Shown: positions 44,854-53,717, numbered from the stretch's first letter. The stretch: 64,000 nucleotides of DNA from Escherichia ruysiae (GCF_031323975.1 NZ_JAVIWS010000001.1:1798001-1862000); one strand, 5' to 3'. Notes: generated by a model not told the origin, from the sequence alone. A program made the numbers and translations.

Positions 44854-45764
44854 GCCAAACAGTCGCGGTGACGGGTGCTACCGGGTTTATTGGTAAATAT
44901 ATTATCGATAACCTGCTCGTTCGCGGCTTTCATGTTCGCGCGTTGACGCGTACTGCCCGCGCTCACGTCAGCGATAACCTCATCTGGGTGCGTGGTTCGC
45001 TGGAAGACACGCATTCGCTTAGCGAGCTGGTTGCCGGAGCCAGCGCGGTGGTCCATTGCGCCGGGCAAGTGCGCGGACACAAAGAAGAGATTTTTACCCG
45101 CTGTAACGTTGACGGCAGCCTGCGCCTGATGCAAGCGGCAAAAGAGAGCGGCTTTTGCCAACGTTTTCTGTTTATCTCTTCGCTGGCGGCGCGCCATCCT
45201 GAACTCTCCTGGTATGCAAAATCCAAACACGTCGCCGAACAACGGCTTATCGCAATGGCTGACGAAATAATGCTGGGAATTTTTCGTCCGACAGCAGTCT
45301 ATGGCCCCGGCGATAAAGAGCTAAAACCGCTGTTTGACTGGATGCTGCGCGGCCTGCTGCCACGACTTGGTGCGCCAGATACACAACTCTCTTTCCTGCA
45401 CGTTACCGATTTCGCGCAAGCTGTAGGCCAGTGGTTAAGCGCCGAAACTGTACCAACGCAAACGTATGAGTTATGCGATGGCGTCCCCGGCGGCTATGAC
45501 TGGCAACGCGTACAACAGCTCGCCGCCGTTGCCCGTCGCGGTTCCGTGCGGATGGTCGGCATTCCTCTACCGTTGCTCACCTGCCTTGCGGATATCAGCA
45601 CAACATTAAGTCGTCTGTCTGGTAAAGAGCCAATGCTGACGCGCTCAAAAATTCGTGAATTAACCCATGCCGACTGGTCGGCAAGTAATAACCGTATTTC
45701 TGAAGATATTAACTGGTTTCCCGGGATTAGCCTGGAACACGCATTACGCAACGGGCTATTTTGA
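44850..45764 (+). CDS. NAD(P)-dependent epimerase/reductase, CerR-like candidate
   Basis: A 304-residue extended short-chain dehydrogenase. It has the nucleotide loop GATGFIG at 9-15, Ser110/111 and the catalytic YAKSK (Tyr122, Lys126), then a RPTAVYGPGD segment. In bacterial ceramide synthesis the reductase CerR, also annotated as an NAD-dependent epimerase, reduces the keto group of 3-oxo-sphinganine or 3-oxo-ceramide. Position between the acyl ligase and ACP supports that role. The alternative is a sugar epimerase, less likely in the absence of sugar genes nearby. Confidence 0.85.
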   Translation: MSQTVAVTGATGFIGKYIIDNLLVRGFHVRALTRTARAHVSDNLIWVRGSLEDTHSLSELVAGASAVVHCAGQVRGHKEEIFTRCNVDGSLRLMQAAKESGFCQRFLFISSLAARHPELSWYAKSKHVAEQRLIAMADEIMLGIFRPTAVYGPGDKELKPLFDWMLRGLLPRLGAPDTQLSFLHVTDFAQAVGQWLSAETVPTQTYELCDGVPGGYDWQRVQQLAAVARRGSVRMVGIPLPLLTCLADISTTLSRLSGKEPMLTRSKIRELTHADWSASNNRISEDINWFPGISLEHALRNGLF

Positions 45765-45795
45765 TTGTCTTGTTTAAAGGTGTGTTAACGTTTCT

Positions 45796-46044
45796 ATGGT
45801 AAATCGTGAAATAGTAATGGATTACATCCTTTCCTGTTTACAGGATTTGGTCGAAAACGGTGTGGAAATTAAGCCCGACAGCGATCTCGTCAACGATCTT
45901 GGCCTGGAGTCGATCAAGGTGATGGATCTCTTAATGATGCTGGAAGACAGATTCGATATTTCCATTCCTATTAATATTCTGCTGGATGTCAAAACCCCTG
46001 CGCAATTAATGGAAACACTACTTCCATGGCTGGAGAATAAATAA
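45796..46044 (+). CDS. Dedicated acyl carrier protein
   Basis: An 82-residue acidic four-helix carrier protein with the phosphopantetheine site DLGLESIKVMDL, Ser39 being the attachment residue. It is not the housekeeping AcpP. It probably holds the acyl chain made by the acyl-AMP ligase for transfer to the Spt-like enzyme that starts on its last base (stop TAA and start ATG share one base). The sequence before the start has a weak ribosome site. Confidence 0.93.
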   Translation: MVNREIVMDYILSCLQDLVENGVEIKPDSDLVNDLGLESIKVMDLLMMLEDRFDISIPINILLDVKTPAQLMETLLPWLENK

Positions 46045-47216
46045 TGGGGCTATACGATAAATATGCGCGTCTTGCTGGCGAGCGACTGCAATTTAGTGAT
46101 AACGGTTTAACACCGTTTGGCACCTGTATTGATGAAGTCTATTCCGCCACCGAAGGGCGTATCGGCAATAAAAAAGTGATCCTGGCCGGAACCAATAATT
46201 ATCTCGGTTTAACCTTCAATAACGAGGCCATCGCCGAAGGTCAGGCAGCGTTAGCGGCACAAGGCACCGGCACCACCGGTTCTCGTATGGCTAATGGCAG
46301 CTATGCGCCACATCTGGCGTTAGAAAAAGAGATTGCCGAGTTTTTCAATCGCCCTACTGCTATTGTTTTTTCAACCGGTTATACCGCCAATTTAGGCGTC
46401 ATCAGCGCACTTGCCGACCATAACGCCGTAGTGTTGCTGGATGCCGACAGCCACGCCAGTATTTATGATGCCTGCTCTCTCGGCGGCGCGGAAATTATTC
46501 GTTTTCGCCATAACGACGCCAACGATCTGGAACGTCGCATGATTCGCCTCGGCGAACGGGCGAAAGAGGCGATTATCATCGTTGAGGGCATCTACAGTAT
46601 GCTCGGCGACGTTGCACCGCTGGCGGAAATTGTTGATATCAAACGTCGTCTCGGCGGTTATTTGATTGTCGATGAAGCTCATTCGTTTGGCGTGTTAGGC
46701 GCAACGGGGCGCGGGCTGGTTGAGGCCGTTGGCGTTGAGGACGATGTTGATATTATCGTTGGCACCTTCAGTAAGAGTCTGGCCTCTATCGGCGGTTTTG
46801 CTGTCGGTTCGGAAGCGATGGAAGTGCTGCGCTACGGCAGCCGCCCGTATATTTTTACCGCCTCTCCTTCTCCGTCCTGCATTGCGACCGTGCGCTCGTC
46901 GTTAAGAACCATTGCCACACAACCAGAGTTGCGGCAAAAATTGATGGATAACGCCAACCATCTGTATGACGGTCTGCAAAAATTGGGTTACGAGCTAAGC
47001 TCGCATATTAGCCCGGTAGTGCCAGTGATAATCGGTTCGAAAGAGGAAGGGCTGCGCATCTGGCGCGAGCTTATTTCGCTGGGCGTATATGTGAATCTTA
47101 TCCTGCCACCTGCCGCGCCGGCAGGCATTACGCTGCTGCGCTGTAGCGTAAATGCTGCGCACAGTCGCGAACAAATTGATGCCATCATTCAGGCGTTCGC
47201 CACGCTGAAACAGTAA
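46044..47216 (+). CDS. Serine palmitoyltransferase-like alpha-oxoamine synthase
   Basis: A 390-residue PLP enzyme of the alpha-oxoamine synthase family (AONS, KBL, ALAS, SPT). It shows the GTGTTGSRMANGSYAPHLALE segment, DEAHSFGVLGATGRG with Asp210 and His213, and the PLP Lys244 in TFSKSLASIGGFAVG. Housekeeping BioF and Kbl of E. coli lie elsewhere. With its own ACP and acyl ligase this protein best fits serine palmitoyltransferase, which condenses L-serine with a fatty acyl thioester to 3-oxosphinganine. I split any 20-residue motif here for brevity; the core residues are as given. The substrate is inferred. Confidence 0.88.
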   Translation: MGLYDKYARLAGERLQFSDNGLTPFGTCIDEVYSATEGRIGNKKVILAGTNNYLGLTFNNEAIAEGQAALAAQGTGTTGSRMANGSYAPHLALEKEIAEFFNRPTAIVFSTGYTANLGVISALADHNAVVLLDADSHASIYDACSLGGAEIIRFRHNDANDLERRMIRLGERAKEAIIIVEGIYSMLGDVAPLAEIVDIKRRLGGYLIVDEAHSFGVLGATGRGLVEAVGVEDDVDIIVGTFSKSLASIGGFAVGSEAMEVLRYGSRPYIFTASPSPSCIATVRSSLRTIATQPELRQKLMDNANHLYDGLQKLGYELSSHISPVVPVIIGSKEEGLRIWRELISLGVYVNLILPPAAPAGITLLRCSVNAAHSREQIDAIIQAFATLKQ

Positions 47217-47220
47217 TGTT

Positions 47221-47252
47221 AACCCGTCGTGGTATTACGCCACGGCGGGTTT
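47221..47252. terminator. Bidirectional terminator between the Spt-like and LptG-like genes
   Basis: A 12-bp stem with one G-T wobble (AACCCGTCGTGG / CCACGGCGGGTT) and a 7-base loop, ending on the stop codon of the LptG-like gene. The plus-strand synthesis operon and minus-strand export operon meet here. Confidence 0.85.
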
Positions 47253-48330
47253 AGTGTTGACTGTCATACCAATACACCAGGCTCAACGCCACCAGCACAA
47301 ATGCGATTGGTAAACCTAGCGCAGTAACGGGGGCGCTCAACGCAAATAACAATCCCAGGTTGACTATGATTTGATAGCTAATCCAGGTAAGCAAGCCAAC
47401 GATGACGCCCACAGCAAGACGGCTGCCCATCCCCGGTGAGCGCGGGGCGCTAAAGGTAAACGGCACAGCCAGTAAAATCATCGACAGAGTTAAGATGGGG
47501 TGTCCCAGCTTTTCCCACAGTGCCAGACGATATTCACTGCTCGGTTGCCCGGTTGCCTGCAAATAATGGATGTAATGGTTGAGCTGGCGGACAGAAAAGC
47601 TATTACCCGGCATCGATAACTCTTCGAGATTCATACTGGTGAATGCCGATTGCCACGGCAGATTATCTAATGTTTCCAGCGTTTCTTTGCCGTTAAGCCA
47701 TTTTTTATGATTCACACCGTGCAGGAGCCATGTTTTATCGTCTTCGATGGTGGCGCTGCGCGCGTAAATGTAAGATTCGAGTGACAGATCGTCGCGGTAA
47801 TGAAATATCTCCACACCTACCGGCTGGCCCTGTTCATTCAGCGATTTCACCGTCACAAATTCATTGTCACGTCTGGCCCACAACATGTTGCCGGTGATGT
47901 CATCGTCTACCCCTAACGCGGTGGAGGTCGATTTGATTTGCATCGCCTGTTGCTGCAATGGCGACGCTACCCACTCATCAATCGCGCCTAACGAGACTGT
48001 CCACAGCATTCCGGCGACCAGCGCCACCAGCGCGATACGGAAAATGGAAAATCCCGTGCTGCGAATGGCGGTAAGTTCACTGTTTTTCGATAACTGCCCG
48101 AGACCGACAATCCCCCCTAATAACGCGATAAACGGCGCAAGATCGACCAGTGTGCGCGGCAGGGTCATCACCACCACCAGCACCGCCTGAGTCCAGCGAT
48201 AACCGCCAGGGCTGACATCATCCAGCTCGTTAATCAGGTTGAAGGTGGTAAAAAGCGGTAGCAGTAGCCCTGCGGCAGCGGCAAAACCGAGAAACAGGTG
48301 ACGGATTAAATAGCGACTGAAGACATTCAT
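47251..48330 (-). CDS. LptG-like permease, paralogue dedicated to this locus
   Basis: A 359-residue protein with the YjgP/YjgQ (LptF/LptG) layout: three N-terminal membrane helices, a large periplasmic beta-jellyroll-like domain (about 130-265), then three C-terminal helices. The length equals that of LptG (360). E. coli's essential LptF/LptG pair is encoded elsewhere, so this is an extra copy. ATG 48330 (MNVFSRYLIRHLFLGF) overlaps the stop of the LptF-like gene. No LptB-type ATPase is present in the window, so it would need the cellular LptB. I infer transport of the locus lipid. Confidence 0.88.
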   Translation of the reverse strand: MNVFSRYLIRHLFLGFAAAAGLLLPLFTTFNLINELDDVSPGGYRWTQAVLVVVMTLPRTLVDLAPFIALLGGIVGLGQLSKNSELTAIRSTGFSIFRIALVALVAGMLWTVSLGAIDEWVASPLQQQAMQIKSTSTALGVDDDITGNMLWARRDNEFVTVKSLNEQGQPVGVEIFHYRDDLSLESYIYARSATIEDDKTWLLHGVNHKKWLNGKETLETLDNLPWQSAFTSMNLEELSMPGNSFSVRQLNHYIHYLQATGQPSSEYRLALWEKLGHPILTLSMILLAVPFTFSAPRSPGMGSRLAVGVIVGLLTWISYQIIVNLGLLFALSAPVTALGLPIAFVLVALSLVYWYDSQH

Positions 48331-49397
48331 CGGGAAAATTTCTGCAGCAAAGAGAAGTCGCGTGCGACCAGCACTAACAAACCAGTCAACATCAGTCCAG
48401 GCACTAACCACAAACCAGGGATAACAGGAATTGCACCGTTTGCCACCAGAGTGCGGCAAACATCTCCGCCATAAAAAATGGCAATAAACAGTAACGTTAA
48501 AGGCAATAAGGTAGAAAATCGCCCCTGCCGTGGTTTTACCCGACTTAAAGAGATAGCCATCAATGCCATTAACAACGCAGTCACGCCACGGCTTTGTCGC
48601 CATTGCAATTCGGCATGATCGGCAGGAAAGACAGAATGCGCCAGCTCCGTGACCGACTTCGCTTTGCGTTTGACGTTAGGGCTTTGATCCAGCGGATTCA
48701 GATATAATTGTAGATTGCGGTAGATCTGTTCGTTGTCGTCATTGCCCTGATGATCGAGAAGATAGGCTGTGCCGTTATGCAACATGACGGTCGGTTTGTC
48801 CGGAGAGGGATCGATAACATCAACGGAGCGGGCACGAAAAATGCGGGTTCGATTGGCTGTAGAAGTGTATATCAGCGCGTCAGTCAGGCGATTATTGTCT
48901 TGATCAACCGTCTGCGAGAGGATCATCCGCCCATTATCGTTAGTATTAAATTTCTTTGCCCGTAGCTGGCGGACATCCAACTCCGACTGCGACTGTTGCT
49001 CCAGTTGATAAATCTGCGCATAAGCCCACGGCCGACCATACATCGACAAAACGGTGACAAAAATACTTAACGGTATTGCAAGGTAAAGAACAGCTTTATA
49101 CAAACGCGCCGGGCTGCCTCCCGCCGCAGAAATTGCGGTAATTTCTGAGTCGGTATACATCTGCCCAAGCGTCACGCCAACCGACACATACAGGCCAACC
49201 GGTAACAACATCTCCAGTGCAATCAGCACCTTGTAGAAAACGATATCCAGCACAACGTTGAGAGCTAAAGTGCCATTTGCCGCTTCGGTCAGATAACGCT
49301 GGGCGGAATAGCTGGCGAAAATAAAGATCAGAAAACCGACGATAATCAGCACCAGACGGCGCGTACCGCGCATGATGTAATGTTCAACCAGCTTCAT
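48327..49397 (-). CDS. LptF-like permease, paralogue dedicated to this locus
   Basis: A 356-residue YjgP/YjgQ family protein: helices near the N terminus (about 12-30 and 55-75), the conserved SEITAISAAGGSPARLYKAV coupling segment, a periplasmic domain (about 125-265) and C-terminal helices. It shares its stop with the LptG-like start, as expected for a heterodimer. In the Lpt system these subunits extract lipopolysaccharide from the inner membrane; here the substrate is probably another lipid. Confidence 0.88.
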   Translation of the reverse strand: MKLVEHYIMRGTRRLVLIIVGFLIFIFASYSAQRYLTEAANGTLALNVVLDIVFYKVLIALEMLLPVGLYVSVGVTLGQMYTDSEITAISAAGGSPARLYKAVLYLAIPLSIFVTVLSMYGRPWAYAQIYQLEQQSQSELDVRQLRAKKFNTNDNGRMILSQTVDQDNNRLTDALIYTSTANRTRIFRARSVDVIDPSPDKPTVMLHNGTAYLLDHQGNDDNEQIYRNLQLYLNPLDQSPNVKRKAKSVTELAHSVFPADHAELQWRQSRGVTALLMALMAISLSRVKPRQGRFSTLLPLTLLFIAIFYGGDVCRTLVANGAIPVIPGLWLVPGLMLTGLLVLVARDFSLLQKFSR

Positions 49398-49427
49398 CTC
49401 ACTAACGCCCTCAATCCTTTGAGTTTT

Positions 49428-49985
49428 TTATTCATTGATCAGCTTCTGCGCCAGCGCAATAACATGATCTACCTCTTCCGGCGTCAGGCTGCCGTCCTTT
49501 GCCCACTGAATTTGCCCGGCTTTATTCAATACCAGAATGGTTGAACTCTGCTCCGGTAATAGCCAGGCAACGCGTCCCAGACCATTGCCGTCAATAACGA
49601 ATTGCGCCCATGGATAGCGGCGTTTATTTTTCTCGATTTTACCGCTCACAAAATAGCCTGTACCAAAGATAGCATCATCGGTATTCACAATGGTGGTGGG
49701 CTGAAAACGATCCTGCGGAAAGTTCGCCACTTCTACTGCTTTGATTAACAGTGAGTTCTTTTTCTTTGCCGACTTGCGCCCGGCGATATACTGGATAATG
49801 CGGACTTTTCCCTTCAGTTGCGTACTGTTCCACTTTTGGTAGTAAATTTCGTCGTTATCAAGCAGTAGCTCGCCGCCTTCCTGGATATAAACAGGCGTAA
49901 CCTGCTTCCCATTGATGAAATTATGCGCCGCCGTGCCTGGTGCTAAGAGTGCGATAATCAGAGCGACAATCCGACGAGATGGCAT
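49428..49985 (-). CDS. YtfJ-like periplasmic thioredoxin-fold protein
   Basis: A 185-residue protein with an N-terminal signal peptide (cut near PGTAAHNF) and clear likeness to E. coli YtfJ along its length (KWNSTQLKGKVRIIQYIAGRKSAKKKN; TTIVNTDDAIFGTGYFV; QWAKDGSLTPEEV). YtfJ has a thioredoxin fold without a redox CxxC, and its role is unknown. The gene is 30 bases before the LptF-like gene and its start overlaps the next gene's stop. Quoted segments are partial. Confidence 0.88.
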   Translation of the reverse strand: MPSRRIVALIIALLAPGTAAHNFINGKQVTPVYIQEGGELLLDNDEIYYQKWNSTQLKGKVRIIQYIAGRKSAKKKNSLLIKAVEVANFPQDRFQPTTIVNTDDAIFGTGYFVSGKIEKNKRRYPWAQFVIDGNGLGRVAWLLPEQSSTILVLNKAGQIQWAKDGSLTPEEVDHVIALAQKLINE

Positions 49986-50821
49986 TATTGCTCCGGATAT
50001 AGCGGAAAACGCGAGATAAGCAGCTCTAAACGCTGGCGAATATCGCTATCCAGCGCCACCGGTGCGTCATATGACCGGCGGTTTTCCATATCATCCGCCA
50101 CCATGTCGTCGTGCTTATCCCCCATCAGACCATTAATGGCAGCGAGGAAGCGGGAAATCTGTAACGCCTCTTTATTTTCAGGATCAAGCGATCTTAGGGT
50201 GTCGTAATAAGAAACCTGCTGACTGATGATTTTTCGCACATCATGAAATTCCCTGCCGGTTAGTCGCGGTTTGGCAATAATCTCTTTCAGGATATGCATT
50301 TGCTTTTGCCGATAGGCAATAAAACCATTCACGCTTTCTAACTGGCTATGGCGTAATGACCAGTTCACTAACGACCAGACCGGAGAGCTTAAATAAATCC
50401 GTAACAGGTTACCGTAATACGACACGATATTTTTCTTACCGTTACGAAAACCATCCTGAAAATGGCCCAGACATACCGTCGTTTTGTCGAATAAAAATCC
50501 GGCCTGATGCTTCTTTAAATACAACCGTTGAGCAAAACGTAAATGCTTATAGCGCGCTCGCATGTATTTAAATTGTTTGCGCTCGTCAGCCGTAAGTCCC
50601 TCGCCTTTGGCTTGTTTATGGATTAAACGCAGCAACTCCTTATGATCAACGCCATTTAGCCAGAATTGCAGGCATAACGCGTAATTATCATGGATGATTT
50701 CGGCGGTACAACCCAGGGCGATTGTCGGCGGCAAACTGACCTGCGCGTCAACAACATCATCTTCCTCAATCGCAACAAATAAACGCTCGCTCGCCTCAAG
50801 CGGGAAATATTTTCTCATCAT
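49985..50821 (-). CDS. Unknown 278-residue helical protein
   Basis: I do not recognise this protein. It has no signal peptide or membrane helix. It appears mainly alpha-helical and basic in the middle (MRARYKHLRFAQRLYLKKH), with a possibly amphipathic section RIYLSSPVWSLVNWSLRHSQ. Its start overlaps the yghQ stop and its stop the YtfJ-like start, so it is translated with this operon. Two adjacent ATG codons (50821, 50818) could both serve as start. Confidence 0.85.
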   Translation of the reverse strand: MMRKYFPLEASERLFVAIEEDDVVDAQVSLPPTIALGCTAEIIHDNYALCLQFWLNGVDHKELLRLIHKQAKGEGLTADERKQFKYMRARYKHLRFAQRLYLKKHQAGFLFDKTTVCLGHFQDGFRNGKKNIVSYYGNLLRIYLSSPVWSLVNWSLRHSQLESVNGFIAYRQKQMHILKEIIAKPRLTGREFHDVRKIISQQVSYYDTLRSLDPENKEALQISRFLAAINGLMGDKHDDMVADDMENRRSYDAPVALDSDIRQRLELLISRFPLYPEQ

Positions 50822-52170
50822 CAGGATTTCTCTCCGGCTGCGTTATAAAGCAATGAATGGCGCTGAAAGAACGCCTTTAAGGTCGGAATTAGTGAGAGCG
50901 CCACGTCCAGACATTGACCGCCGAAATAAGCAAACGCTGCTCCCAGCACGCCAAACAGATGACAAAACATGAACAGCAAAACGATGTAGCCGATTGAAGC
51001 GATGGTTTGCGCCACGAGGAAGGCTCGCTGTTTACCCGCCATCAATAGCAATGACTCCTGCGGGAAGCCCAGCATCGAAATAACAATCGCGCCAAGCATC
51101 ACCTGGATCAGGTCATATGCTTCGAGATATTTGACGCCAAATACCAGCGAAATGAGCGGTTTGCCGACGATTAGCACCGCGAGCGCCACCAGAACACCGA
51201 TTCCGCCAGCCAGTAACCCTGACTTCACGCCTAACAACCACGGTCTGGTAGTGCGCGGATCTAAGCGCATTACTTCTGGATAAAAACTTTTACCCAGCAA
51301 ACCCGCCGGCGTCCCGGCTGCGTCGAAGAATGTCATGGCAATTTTAAATAACCCGGCTGCGGCTGGCCCCAACACAATCCCCACCAGCACTGTGCTGCAC
51401 GAGTTACGCGCCGACCAGATGGAGTGGGCAATGTTGGTTGACCAGACAAAACTCCACGCCCCTTTGATGTGTCGGGCAGACTCGAACAGATTCAATTTAA
51501 ACGCGTTATGGATATTTCTGCGGCGCAATTCGCGCGCAGCAAACCACCAGTACATGGTGCCGCCAACCAGATTCGAGGCGTACCAGGCTATAACAAACCC
51601 CGCAAAACCAAAGTCAAAATACCAGGCGATTACGCTCCCCGCTGCGCGCAGAAAAGGCTTCGTCGCCTGCTGTACAGCAATCAAATCGAAGCGATCTACC
51701 GCACGCAGAATGCCGGTCGGCGTGGAGGAAGCCATTGAAGGAATGAGCGTGCAATAGAGCGCCGCCAGCCAAAAACTTTGGTCATCCAGACCTAATGAGT
51801 GAGAAAGAAATGGCAGTAAGGCAATGCCGCCGACAATCGCCACCGCGCCGCTGACGATATCCAGCGAAAAGGAAAACGAGACGACATTGCGAAATTGTTG
51901 GGGATTATTGTTGGTTAAGGCTGGCGTTCCGTACTGCACTACCAACTGCCATGTCTGAAACTTAATAAAATCGCTGATCGACTTGGCATACGATTGCACA
52001 ATCACCAGTACGCCAAACATCGCTGGCGTCATCCCTTTACCAGCGCACGAGAGCGCCAGTAAACCCAGCAAGGCGCTCACGACATTGCTGGAGCCTAACC
52101 AGGCGCTATTGCGAATAATGGTGCGAAAGGCTCCATCTGCAAACCAATGTTTGATGTTAAAACCCGCCAA
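50821..52170 (-). CDS. yghQ: YghQ, MOP-superfamily (Wzx/MVF-type) flippase
   Basis: A 449-residue integral membrane protein with about 12-14 helices, of the polysaccharide/lipid flippase type. Family members turn lipid-linked substrates over the inner membrane. The frame opens after a stop at about 52185 and the best start seems to be TTG 52170 with AAGG upstream; K-12 YghQ is annotated shorter (from memory). It has tight overlap with the unknown gene downstream. I infer a role in moving the locus product or a precursor. Confidence 0.85.
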   Translation of the reverse strand: MAGFNIKHWFADGAFRTIIRNSAWLGSSNVVSALLGLLALSCAGKGMTPAMFGVLVIVQSYAKSISDFIKFQTWQLVVQYGTPALTNNNPQQFRNVVSFSFSLDIVSGAVAIVGGIALLPFLSHSLGLDDQSFWLAALYCTLIPSMASSTPTGILRAVDRFDLIAVQQATKPFLRAAGSVIAWYFDFGFAGFVIAWYASNLVGGTMYWWFAARELRRRNIHNAFKLNLFESARHIKGAWSFVWSTNIAHSIWSARNSCSTVLVGIVLGPAAAGLFKIAMTFFDAAGTPAGLLGKSFYPEVMRLDPRTTRPWLLGVKSGLLAGGIGVLVALAVLIVGKPLISLVFGVKYLEAYDLIQVMLGAIVISMLGFPQESLLLMAGKQRAFLVAQTIASIGYIVLLFMFCHLFGVLGAAFAYFGGQCLDVALSLIPTLKAFFQRHSLLYNAAGEKS

Positions 52171-52214
52171 TTCAGCCAGACCTTATCGTTGATAATGAAA
52201 AATAGCCACCAGCC

Positions 52215-52973
52215 TTAAGTTAAACTTCGGCGGTCAGAAACGATGGCAACCAGAGAAACCGCTTTCTGCGCCTGTTCCAGCACGTCGCGGTAGGGCGCTC
52301 TGGAATCAATCTCAAGAATTTTTGTGCCGTTATAGCCAATCTTCGACATGACGCCGATTTTGTCCTGCAACTCGGCATAGTCGTGATCTGGCTTGCGGGA
52401 GATGGCGGTATCAATATCAATGCCCAGACGAATAATTAATTCAGGACGATATTGCGCCATTTGTTGATATAAGCGCCGCTCGCGCTGTGCCAGAAACATG
52501 TTGATTTTGCCGCTGGCACGTTCGACGCCAATCCCCGGTCCGTCATAATAAAAACCGGAAATTTCAGCCTGCGGAAAGCGATCGCTGACCACCAGAACGC
52601 CACTTTGCGCCAGCCGCTGAACCTTGCGCAGATTCGTCATTCTTCGCAGCGAGAAGCAATACATAATCAACGCCGCCCATAGCGCCGGAGATTTGGTTTT
52701 CATGCTTTGGGTTTTCGAGGATTTGGCCGCCAGACGCCGTTCCAGCCAGACGCCAACGAGCGGCAAGCGTTTAATTTTGTCGCCGTCTTCGCCGGATAGC
52801 AGCCCCAGATAGCGCCGCTCAGTTTGCCAGTGTTGTTGCAGCGATTTAACCAGATCGGTGGTCAGCGTAGATTTACCGGTGCCATCGCACCCAACCACCG
52901 CAATCAGCCCCGGAATATAGTTGGTCTGCGGTGCGGTTGTACTATTAACAGTTTGTGTTTGTAGTGCATCCAT
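52215..52973 (-). CDS. yghR: YghR, P-loop kinase-like protein
   Basis: A 252-residue P-loop protein: Walker A GCDGTGKS at 28-35, a DRFPQ motif in the middle (like the DR motif of thymidylate kinases), and RKPDH in the C-terminal half. It is homologous to YghS and YghT. The substrate is unknown. From locus context I consider a lipid or sphingoid phosphorylation role possible, but a nucleotide-type substrate cannot be excluded. Confidence 0.88.
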   Translation of the reverse strand: MDALQTQTVNSTTAPQTNYIPGLIAVVGCDGTGKSTLTTDLVKSLQQHWQTERRYLGLLSGEDGDKIKRLPLVGVWLERRLAAKSSKTQSMKTKSPALWAALIMYCFSLRRMTNLRKVQRLAQSGVLVVSDRFPQAEISGFYYDGPGIGVERASGKINMFLAQRERRLYQQMAQYRPELIIRLGIDIDTAISRKPDHDYAELQDKIGVMSKIGYNGTKILEIDSRAPYRDVLEQAQKAVSLVAIVSDRRSLT

Positions 52974-53003
52974 TCGTAAATCATCCCCTATCCATTTTGG
53001 TGA

Positions 53004-53717
53004 TCAGGAAAGTGCGGCGTGAATCGCGCATAATGAGGCTTGCAGGATTTCATCAGCAGGTTGTCGCCCGTCCAGTTCCAGTATCTTTGCGCCATTGAAC
53101 GTCAGTTGTGGCGTAACGGCGATTTTTTCCTGTAACGCCGCCAGTTGATGATCGGGTTTGCGGGAAAATGCCGTCTGTTCATCAATAGCAAGACGAATCA
53201 ATAACACAGGCAAATAAGATGCCATCCACTGGTATAGTTTCAGCTCGCGTTGCCTTAACATTTTTATCCAGCCGTTACCGCCAGAGGTTTTTGCCAGTTG
53301 CGGACCATCAAAGCGAAAACCTGGCACTTCGACCTGTGGGTAACGGTCGGTAATCAACAGATAGCCCTGCTGGCTTTTACGCAACATTTTGCGAAACTTG
53401 TAGGCTCGCCAGCAGGAAAGCAAATAAATAACCAGTGCGGTAATATTGCCAGGCGGCGTTGACGGCTTTTCATGCACATGTGCCGCTTTACCCCGCAGAT
53501 AACCCCCAAAAGGTGCACCAATAATGGGGAGCTGTGATATCCATTCGCCAATTCTCCCGGAAGACTGCCCGAGATAAATGTGTTCTGTTGGCATTTTTGT
53601 TGCCAGTTCATTCACCAGACTTGCTGTGAGAGTCGATTTACCTGAACCATCACACCCCACAATGGCAATAACACGCACTGGCGTGGAATTAATTATTGAC
53701 ATATTACGTTGATTCAC
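53004..53717 (-). CDS. yghS: YghS, P-loop kinase-like protein
   Basis: A 237-residue paralogue of YghR with Walker A GCDGSGKS at 21-28, TDRYPQ and RKPDH. The longest frame begins with GTG 53717; an ATG lies five codons further (53702), but neither has a strong ribosome site. It is first in the minus-strand operon that runs to the LptG-like gene; a 30-base gap separates it from yghR. Confidence 0.87.
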   Translation of the reverse strand: MNQRNMSIINSTPVRVIAIVGCDGSGKSTLTASLVNELATKMPTEHIYLGQSSGRIGEWISQLPIIGAPFGGYLRGKAAHVHEKPSTPPGNITALVIYLLSCWRAYKFRKMLRKSQQGYLLITDRYPQVEVPGFRFDGPQLAKTSGGNGWIKMLRQRELKLYQWMASYLPVLLIRLAIDEQTAFSRKPDHQLAALQEKIAVTPQLTFNGAKILELDGRQPADEILQASLCAIHAALS

